A stretch of DNA of 39,472 bases from Collimonas silvisoli (GTDB taxonomy: Bacteria > Pseudomonadota > Gammaproteobacteria > Burkholderiales > Burkholderiaceae_D). Below the pieces are notes generated by a model that worked only from the letters and a program-made list of their open reading frames with translations, had not been told where the DNA came from and did no database searches. Positions 34,088 through 39,472 of this stretch are shown here, piece after piece. The position numbers and the translations under genes are program-made. The stretch spans positions 1-39,472 of the forward strand of contig NZ_JAGQEG010000051.1 in the NCBI RefSeq assembly GCF_018305005.1, written 5' to 3'. Position 1 is the stretch's first letter. Every line of letters starts with the position of its first letter.

Positions 34088-35453
34088 AAAGAATACACCC
34101 GCACCGCAGTCAGATCTGGTTCAGCGCAGCCTGAACAGCGTCTGGCATCCGTGCACCCAGATGCAACACCATGAATCGGTGCCGCTGATCGCGGTCAGCC
34201 GCGGCCGTGGCGCCTGGTTGTACGACAGCGACGGCAAACGTTACCTGGACGCGATCAGCTCCTGGTGGGTCAACCTGTTCGGCCACGCCAATCCGCGCAT
34301 CAACGCTGCATTGAAGGATCAGCTCGACCAGCTTGAACACGCGATGCTGGCCGGCTTCACGCATGAACCGGTAGTGCAGCTGTCGGAGCAACTGGCGGCG
34401 CGTACCGGTAATGTGCTGGGCCATTGTTTTTATGCTTCGGATGGCGCCTCTGCGGTCGAGATCGCTCTGAAGATGAGTTTCCACGCCTGGCGCAACGCCG
34501 GTTACGGCGACAAGCAGGAATTCGTTTGCCTGAAGGGCAGTTATCACGGCGAAACCATCGGCGCGCTGGCGGTCACCGATGTGCCCTTGTTCCGCGACGC
34601 CTATGGCCCCATGCTGCGGCAGGCGCATGTGGTGGCCTCGCCCGATGCGCGCGCCGCCCGCGACGGCGAGAGCGCCGCCGACGTCGCTCATCGCGCTGCC
34701 GCCACGCTGGAAATATTACTGCAGCAGCGCTCCAGTCATATCGCCGCCATCATCGTCGAACCGCTGGTGCAATGCGCCACCGGCATGGCGATGCACGATC
34801 CGGTTTATCTGCGCGAATTGCGTGCCTTGTGCGACCGCTACAAAGTCCATCTGATCTTTGACGAGATTGCCGTCGGCTGCGGACGCACCGGGACTTTCTT
34901 TGCCTCCGAACAGGCGGCAGCCCCGGGAGAACCGCCAATCTGGCCTGACTTCCTCTGTCTGTCGAAAGGCATCAGCGGCGGTTATCTGCCTTTATCGCTG
35001 GTGATGACGCGCGCTGAAATCTACCAGGCGTTCTACGATCACGACCTGGCGCGCGGTTTCCTGCACTCGCATTCCTACACCGGCAATCCGCTGGCTTGCC
35101 GCGCTGCGCTGGCGACGCTGGCGATTTTCGAGGAAGACGACGTACTCAACGCCAATCGCCAGCGGGCGCAACGTATTACTGCAGCGCTGGCGCCATTGGC
35201 GCAACATCCGAAAGTGCAGCATTTCCGTCAGCGCGGCATGATCTGGGCCTTCGACGCTGTCATCGACAACAAGGCGCAGGCAGCGACATTCTCGCGCCGG
35301 TTTTTCAGCAGCGCGGTGGAGCATGAGCTGCTGCTGCGGCCGATTGGCAAAACCGTCTACCTGATGCCGCCGTATATCCTCGACGACGAAGAAATCGCGT
35401 TGCTGGCAAGCCGTACAGCCGCAGTTTTCGAAAGCGTGATCGGCCATGACTAA
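34080..35453 (+). CDS. bioA: Adenosylmethionine-8-amino-7-oxononanoate aminotransferase
   Basis: A 457-residue fold-type I, class III aminotransferase. It converts 8-amino-7-oxononanoate to 7,8-diaminononanoate with S-adenosylmethionine as amino donor. Signatures are [65 protein letters not shown] and the PLP lysine K296 in [15 protein letters not shown] choose TTG at 34080 (AGGAG 5 nt upstream, overlap TTGAGTAA with bioF) over GTG at 34074, which would place the start inside the ribosome site. It also overlaps bioD by 8 nt at 35446-35453. Confidence 0.95.
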   Translation: MSKKNTPAPQSDLVQRSLNSVWHPCTQMQHHESVPLIAVSRGRGAWLYDSDGKRYLDAISSWWVNLFGHANPRINAALKDQLDQLEHAMLAGFTHEPVVQLSEQLAARTGNVLGHCFYASDGASAVEIALKMSFHAWRNAGYGDKQEFVCLKGSYHGETIGALAVTDVPLFRDAYGPMLRQAHVVASPDARAARDGESAADVAHRAAATLEILLQQRSSHIAAIIVEPLVQCATGMAMHDPVYLRELRALCDRYKVHLIFDEIAVGCGRTGTFFASEQAAAPGEPPIWPDFLCLSKGISGGYLPLSLVMTRAEIYQAFYDHDLARGFLHSHSYTGNPLACRAALATLAIFEEDDVLNANRQRAQRITAALAPLAQHPKVQHFRQRGMIWAFDAVIDNKAQAATFSRRFFSSAVEHELLLRPIGKTVYLMPPYILDDEEIALLASRTAAVFESVIGHD

Positions 35454-36201
35454 CGCGACCGTGCATCCGCCAAAGGCTGCGTGGTTCGTCGCCGGCACCG
35501 ATACCGAAATCGGCAAGACGCTGATCACCGGCGCCTTGCTGCATGGACTGAGAAAAACCGGCGTTCGCAGTGCCGGCATGAAGCCGGTTGCCGCCGGCGC
35601 CGAATTGCGCGACGGCGTCTGGCACAACGACGATGCAGACATATTGGCGGCAGAGGGCAGCGTGGCGCTGCCGCAGGAACTCACTACACCGTTTTTGTTG
35701 CGCCAGCCGACTGCACCGCATATCGCCGCAGCACAAGAAGAGCGGACGATCGAACTGGCGGATATCCTGTCCTGTTATCGGCAGATCGCCGCGTTGGCCG
35801 ATGCAGTGGTAATTGAAGGCGTTGGCGGTTTCCGCGTGCCGCTCAACGATACGCACGATACCGCCGACCTGGCGCAGCAGCTCGGCTTGCCGGTGGTGCT
35901 GGTGGTGGGCTTGCGGCTGGGTTGCATCAGCCACGCGCTGCTGACGGTCGAGGCGATTGCGGCGCGCGGTTTGCCGCTGGCCGGCTGGGTGGCCAACACA
36001 GTCGACCCCGCCATGCTGAATGGCGACGCCAACATTGCCGCATTGAAGCAGCGCATCGATGCGCCCTTTCTAGGCCACGTGCCGCGCATGAGCGTATTGC
36101 CCGCCAAAGCGCTGGTCGAAGCCGCCGCCGGTCATTTGAATTTTTCCTGTTTGCCGGGTTGGCCTGACTCATTCGATGCCAAGCCCGCCGGCAACACATA
36201 A
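35446..36201 (+). CDS. bioD: Dethiobiotin synthetase
   Basis: A 251-residue ATP-dependent enzyme that closes the ureido ring of dethiobiotin from diaminononanoate and CO2. The P-loop is GTDTEIGKT (residues 17-25). MKPVAAGAE supplies the conserved Lys, and [12 protein letters not shown] the switch-II-like region. The final base-recognition part includes [11 protein letters not shown]. Start ATG at 35446, overlapping bioA by ATGACTAA. It is slightly longer than E. coli BioD (225). The bioB gene follows after 39 nt. Confidence 0.95.
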   Translation: MTNATVHPPKAAWFVAGTDTEIGKTLITGALLHGLRKTGVRSAGMKPVAAGAELRDGVWHNDDADILAAEGSVALPQELTTPFLLRQPTAPHIAAAQEERTIELADILSCYRQIAALADAVVIEGVGGFRVPLNDTHDTADLAQQLGLPVVLVVGLRLGCISHALLTVEAIAARGLPLAGWVANTVDPAMLNGDANIAALKQRIDAPFLGHVPRMSVLPAKALVEAAAGHLNFSCLPGWPDSFDAKPAGNT

Positions 36202-36240
36202 CTCTTAACCGTATTCCCTCAACACAAAGGAAGTCAGATC

Positions 36241-37287
36241 ATGTCATCGCAACCAATTACATTCCAGCCAGCGGCTAAGCCAATGGTTTTGCCGACCGAC
36301 GCCAAGTGGCCGGTGCAAGCTGTGCTGGATCTCTTTAACCTGCCATTCAACGAATTGTTGTTCAAGGCGCAGCAGGCGCATCGCGAAAATTTCGACCCGA
36401 ATGAAGTCGAACTGGCGACGCTGTTGTCGATCAAGACCGGCGGCTGTCCGGAAGATTGCGGCTATTGCCCGCAAGCGGCGCGTTACGACACCGGCGTCAC
36501 CGCGCAAAAAATGCTGCCGCTGGACACCGTGCTGGAAGCCGCACGGCAAGCCAAGGCGCATGGCGCAACGCGTTTCTGCATGGGTGCGGCATGGCGCGAA
36601 CCGAAAGACCGCGATCTGGAAAAAGTCGAAGAGATGGTGCGTGAAGTCAAGGCGCTGGGCCTGGAAACCTGCGCCACGCTGGGCATGCTGGGCGAAGGCC
36701 AGGCTGAACGCCTGAAGGGCGCCGGTCTGGATTACTACAACCATAACCTCGATACCGCGCCGGAAATCTACGGCGACATCATCACCACCCGCGATTACCA
36801 GAACCGCCTGGATACGCTGGACAGCGTGCGCGGCGCCGGCATCAAGGTTTGCTGCGGCGGCATCGTCGGCATGGGTGAATCGCGTTTGCAACGGGCCGGC
36901 CTGGTGGCGCAACTGGCGAATCTGGAACCGTATCCGGAATCGGTGCCGGTGAATAACCTGGTGCAGGTCGAAGGCACGCCGCTGCACGGCATCGACCCGA
37001 TCGACCTGTTCGAGTTCGTACGCACCGTAGCCGTGGCTCGCATCACCATGCCGAAGGCGCGGGTACGTTTGTCCGCCGGCCGCCGGCAAATGGGCGAGGC
37101 GATCCAGTCCCTGTGTTTCCTGGCCGGCGCCAACTCGATTTTCTACGGCGACAAGCTGCTCACCACCGGTAATCCGGAAGTCGAAGAAGACCGCGCTCTG
37201 CTGGAGAAGCTCGGCATGCATTCGCGTTCCTCGACCTTCGATGCGCGTTGCGAAGTAACCGCTGACAGCAACGCCCAACCACAATAA
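36241..37287 (+). CDS. bioB: Biotin synthase
   Basis: A 348-residue radical-SAM enzyme (E. coli BioB 346) that inserts sulfur into dethiobiotin. The 4Fe-4S cluster motif is C69-x3-C73-x2-C76 in [14 protein letters not shown]. Residues for the second cluster are seen in [11 protein letters not shown] and [14 protein letters not shown], with the Arg in [14 protein letters not shown]. Start ATG at 36241, with AAGGAAG 8-9 nt upstream. It is the last of the biotin genes. The biotin-dependent carboxylase subunit follows 20 nt later, so the same transcript could make cofactor and apo-enzyme. Confidence 0.97.
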   Translation: MSSQPITFQPAAKPMVLPTDAKWPVQAVLDLFNLPFNELLFKAQQAHRENFDPNEVELATLLSIKTGGCPEDCGYCPQAARYDTGVTAQKMLPLDTVLEAARQAKAHGATRFCMGAAWREPKDRDLEKVEEMVREVKALGLETCATLGMLGEGQAERLKGAGLDYYNHNLDTAPEIYGDIITTRDYQNRLDTLDSVRGAGIKVCCGGIVGMGESRLQRAGLVAQLANLEPYPESVPVNNLVQVEGTPLHGIDPIDLFEFVRTVAVARITMPKARVRLSAGRRQMGEAIQSLCFLAGANSIFYGDKLLTTGNPEVEEDRALLEKLGMHSRSSTFDARCEVTADSNAQPQ

Positions 37288-37307
37288 TTCCAATGGGGGG
37301 AGACAGC

Positions 37308-39338
37308 ATGTTTACCAAAATCCTGAGTGCCAACCGCGGCGAGATTGCCTGCCGCGTGGCTGCCACCGCACGGCGCATGGGTATCAAGACCGTGGCCGTG
37401 TATTCGGAAGCCGACGCCGGCGCCAAGCACGTCGCGGTGTGCGACGAGGCGGTGCTGATCGGCCCCGCGACGGCCAAGGAAAGTTATCTGCGCGCCGACA
37501 AGGTCATCGAAGTGGCCTTGGCCACCGGCGCGCAGGCGATCCATCCCGGCTACGGCTTCCTGTCCGAAAACGCCCAGTTTGCCGCAGCCTGCGCCAAGGC
37601 CGGCCTGGTATTCATCGGCCCGCCGGCCAGTGCGATTTCGGCGATGGGTTCGAAATCGGCTGCCAAGGAGTTGATGGAAACAGCCAAGGTGCCGCTGGTG
37701 CCCGGTTATCACGGCGAGACCCAGGATGCCGATTTTTTGCAGCAGCAGGCCGACAAGATTACTTATCCGGTGCTGCTCAAAGCCAGCGCCGGCGGTGGCG
37801 GCAAGGGCATGCGCATCGTTGAGCAAAGCGCCGATTTCAAGGCTGCGCTGGCGTCTTGCAAACGCGAGGCGATCAACAGCTTCGGCGACGACAAGGTGCT
37901 GGTCGAACGCTATCTGACCCGCCCGCGTCATATCGAGATCCAGGTGTTTGCCGATACCCGGGGCGAATGCGTTTACCTGTTCGAACGCGATTGCTCGGTA
38001 CAGCGCCGCCATCAGAAAGTGCTGGAAGAAGCGCCGGCGCCGGGCATGACGCCGGAACGCCGGCGCGCCATGGGCGAAGCAGCGGTGGCGGCGGCCAAGG
38101 CGGTCGGCTACGTCGGTGCGGGTACGGTGGAATTCATCGCCAACCAGGACGGCTCTTTCTATTTCATGGAGATGAACACCCGCCTGCAGGTAGAACATCC
38201 GGTGACAGAAATGATTACCGGCCTCGATCTGGTCGAGTGGCAATTGCGGGTGGCTTCAGGTGAACCGTTGCCGCTCAAGCAGGAGCAATTGCAACTCAGC
38301 GGCCACGCGCTGGAAGCGCGGATCTATGCCGAAAATCCGGACAAGGGATTCCTGCCGTCGACAGGTACTTTGCGTCATCTGCACACGCCAGCCGCCAGTG
38401 AATTTGCGGTCAGCCAGTCCAGCGCCAGCATCGTGCGGATCGATTCCGGCGTGCGTCAGGGCGACGCCATTTCGCCGTTCTACGATCCGATGATCGCCAA
38501 GCTGATCGTCTGGGGCCAGGACCGGCAGCAAGCGCTGGCGGCGATGGCCAAGGCGCTGGCGGAATATCAGATTGTCGGCCTGGCCAGCAACGTCAAGTTC
38601 CTGCAGCGTCTGGTGGCAAGTCAGGCGTTCTCCGAAGCGGATCTGGATACCGGCCTGATCGAACGTCATCAGGACACGCTGTTTCCAACCGCCACTCCGG
38701 TGGCGATTGAAGTGCTGGCCTTGGCGGCGGCATCGCTGCTGCTGTCGGAACGCAACGCCGTCAACAATGCAGGCAGCGATCCATGGACCAATACCGATGG
38801 CTGGCGCCTGAACGGCAACCTGCAACGTCGCTTGGCATTTGTCGACGACGGCAAGGCCAGTCCGCTCGATGTCACGTATGAAGCGGCGCGCTGGCTGCTG
38901 CACCACGAGCAGCTTGAGACGCAGACTTTACAGCAGACTTTCAAGCAGATGACCGTGCTGGAGCAAGACGGCGATTTCATCGAAATCAGTCTCGGCGACA
39001 GAACCGCGGCCGGCACCGTGGTGCGCGAAGGCGAGCAGTTCCACGTGTTTTACGCCGGCAGCCAGCACACGCTAGGTTACGTCGATCCGTTGCTGCACGC
39101 CGGTGATGTCGAAGCCGAAGGCGGCCGCCTGACAGCGCCGATGCCAGGCAAGATCGTCGCGCTGCTGGTAAGCCAAGGCGAACAGGTAAAAAAAGGCGCA
39201 CCATTACTGATCATGGAAGCAATGAAGATGGAGCACACGATTGCAGCCCCGGCCGACGGCCTGGTTGAAGAACTGCTGTACGCGGTAGGCGATCAGGTAA
39301 GCGAATCCGCCCAGCTGCTGGTCTTTAAAGCGGCTTAA
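37308..39338 (+). CDS. liuD: Methylcrotonyl-CoA carboxylase alpha subunit (biotin carboxylase + BCCP)
   Basis: A 676-residue biotin-carrying subunit. The N-terminal biotin-carboxylase domain (about residues 1-450) begins with KILSANRGEIACRVAATAR. It has the ATP-grasp glycine loop KASAGGGGKGMRIV and the catalytic block FYFMEMNTRLQVEHPVTEM. A linking BT-type domain follows, and then a C-terminal biotinyl domain with biotin on K640 in IMEAMKMEHTI. Size matches LiuD (about 655). Acetyl- or propionyl-CoA carboxylase would look similar, so the MCC call rests on the surrounding liu genes. The start is the ATG at 37308, with GGGGGGAGA upstream. Encoded well apart from its partner liuB. Confidence 0.94.
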   Translation: MFTKILSANRGEIACRVAATARRMGIKTVAVYSEADAGAKHVAVCDEAVLIGPATAKESYLRADKVIEVALATGAQAIHPGYGFLSENAQFAAACAKAGLVFIGPPASAISAMGSKSAAKELMETAKVPLVPGYHGETQDADFLQQQADKITYPVLLKASAGGGGKGMRIVEQSADFKAALASCKREAINSFGDDKVLVERYLTRPRHIEIQVFADTRGECVYLFERDCSVQRRHQKVLEEAPAPGMTPERRRAMGEAAVAAAKAVGYVGAGTVEFIANQDGSFYFMEMNTRLQVEHPVTEMITGLDLVEWQLRVASGEPLPLKQEQLQLSGHALEARIYAENPDKGFLPSTGTLRHLHTPAASEFAVSQSSASIVRIDSGVRQGDAISPFYDPMIAKLIVWGQDRQQALAAMAKALAEYQIVGLASNVKFLQRLVASQAFSEADLDTGLIERHQDTLFPTATPVAIEVLALAAASLLLSERNAVNNAGSDPWTNTDGWRLNGNLQRRLAFVDDGKASPLDVTYEAARWLLHHEQLETQTLQQTFKQMTVLEQDGDFIEISLGDRTAAGTVVREGEQFHVFYAGSQHTLGYVDPLLHAGDVEAEGGRLTAPMPGKIVALLVSQGEQVKKGAPLLIMEAMKMEHTIAAPADGLVEELLYAVGDQVSESAQLLVFKAA

Positions 39339-39354
39339 AAAAATAGCAAACGGA

Positions 39355-39416
39355 GTTAAATGGGGTCAGAGTTTTTTTTCGCGGCTTTTGCGAAAATTAC
39401 TCTGACCCCACTTAAC
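39355..39416. repeat. REP-like palindrome with TGGGGTCAGAGT arms
   Basis: GTTAAATGGGGTCAGAGT (39355-39372) pairs with ACTCTGACCCCACTTAAC (39399-39416), with a single A/C mismatch. Inside, TTTTCGC pairs with GCGAAAA around GGCTTTT. This arm sequence is a common dispersed palindrome in betaproteobacterial genomes and is often found beside REP-associated tyrosine transposases, from recollection. It may also terminate the liu/bio transcript on both strands. No second copy is seen in the window. Confidence 0.75.
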
Positions 39417-39472
39417 GGCCCACAAAGCACAAACCGCAGCAATCGCTCTAAGCAAACCAAAAAATTGTTTGA

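Noticed and set aside
37293-37307. Upstream in-frame ATG at 37293 for liuD
   Set aside because: The ATG at 37308 has the strong GGGGGGAGA ribosome site and gives the standard family N terminus. The earlier start would place the ribosome site inside the gene.
1-39472. tRNA, rRNA, riboswitch or complete insertion sequence
   Set aside because: Reading both strands by eye, I found no cloverleaf, rRNA core sequence, biotin- or thiamine-type riboswitch motif or transposase gene. A covariance-model scan could still find a small RNA that I cannot see.

Overview
The window looks like chromosomal DNA of a Burkholderiales betaproteobacterium, most likely Oxalobacteraceae and possibly Collimonas. This rests on high GC with strong GC bias at third codon positions, a leucine-degradation (liu) cluster with a MerR regulator and aceK inside it, and the general character of the proteins. 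The genus is an inference. I see no rRNA, tRNA, CRISPR array, intact insertion sequence or prophage.

Region 1 (1-4.8 kb) is a carbon-starvation/pyruvate-type uptake module. A histidine kinase with an extracytoplasmic Cache sensor and a NarL-type response regulator are transcribed leftward. They are divergent from a CstA-family transporter and its small YbdD/YjiX partner. The shared intergenic region carries two adjacent inverted repeats. Region 2 (4.7-16.1 kb) is mixed housekeeping and accessory genes: a small membrane protein, a GntR/UTRA regulator with an odd repeat-rich N terminus and a striking operator-like inverted repeat, a glycolipid-type glycosyltransferase coupled to a membrane protein, an EamA exporter, a nitroreductase, argS, an SPOR protein, dsbA, an SDR, a LysE exporter and an MBL-fold hydrolase.

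Region 3 (16.1-19.4 kb) is visibly poorer in GC. It encodes a large lipoprotein metallopeptidase with a lamin-tail domain and an unrecognised small lipoprotein, and it looks acquired.

Region 4 (19.4-39.3 kb) is a 20-kb run of rightward genes. It holds leucine/isovalerate catabolism (liuR, isovaleryl-CoA dehydrogenase, thiolase, acyl-CoA synthetase, both subunits of methylcrotonyl-CoA carboxylase, methylglutaconyl-CoA hydratase) interleaved with a serine/threonine dehydratase coupled to aceK, a DsbA-like isomerase, a YchJ protein and a secreted hydrolase. Between the hydratase and the biotin-carrying carboxylase subunit lies a biotin operon, P450-bioF-bioA-bioD-bioB. Its first four genes are chained by successive 8-nt overlaps, which makes the P450 a strong candidate for a BioI-like supplier of the pimeloyl moiety. 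The product, biotin, is the cofactor of the carboxylase encoded on either side. HMG-CoA lyase (liuE) is not in the window and could lie just downstream, past a REP-like palindrome at the right edge.
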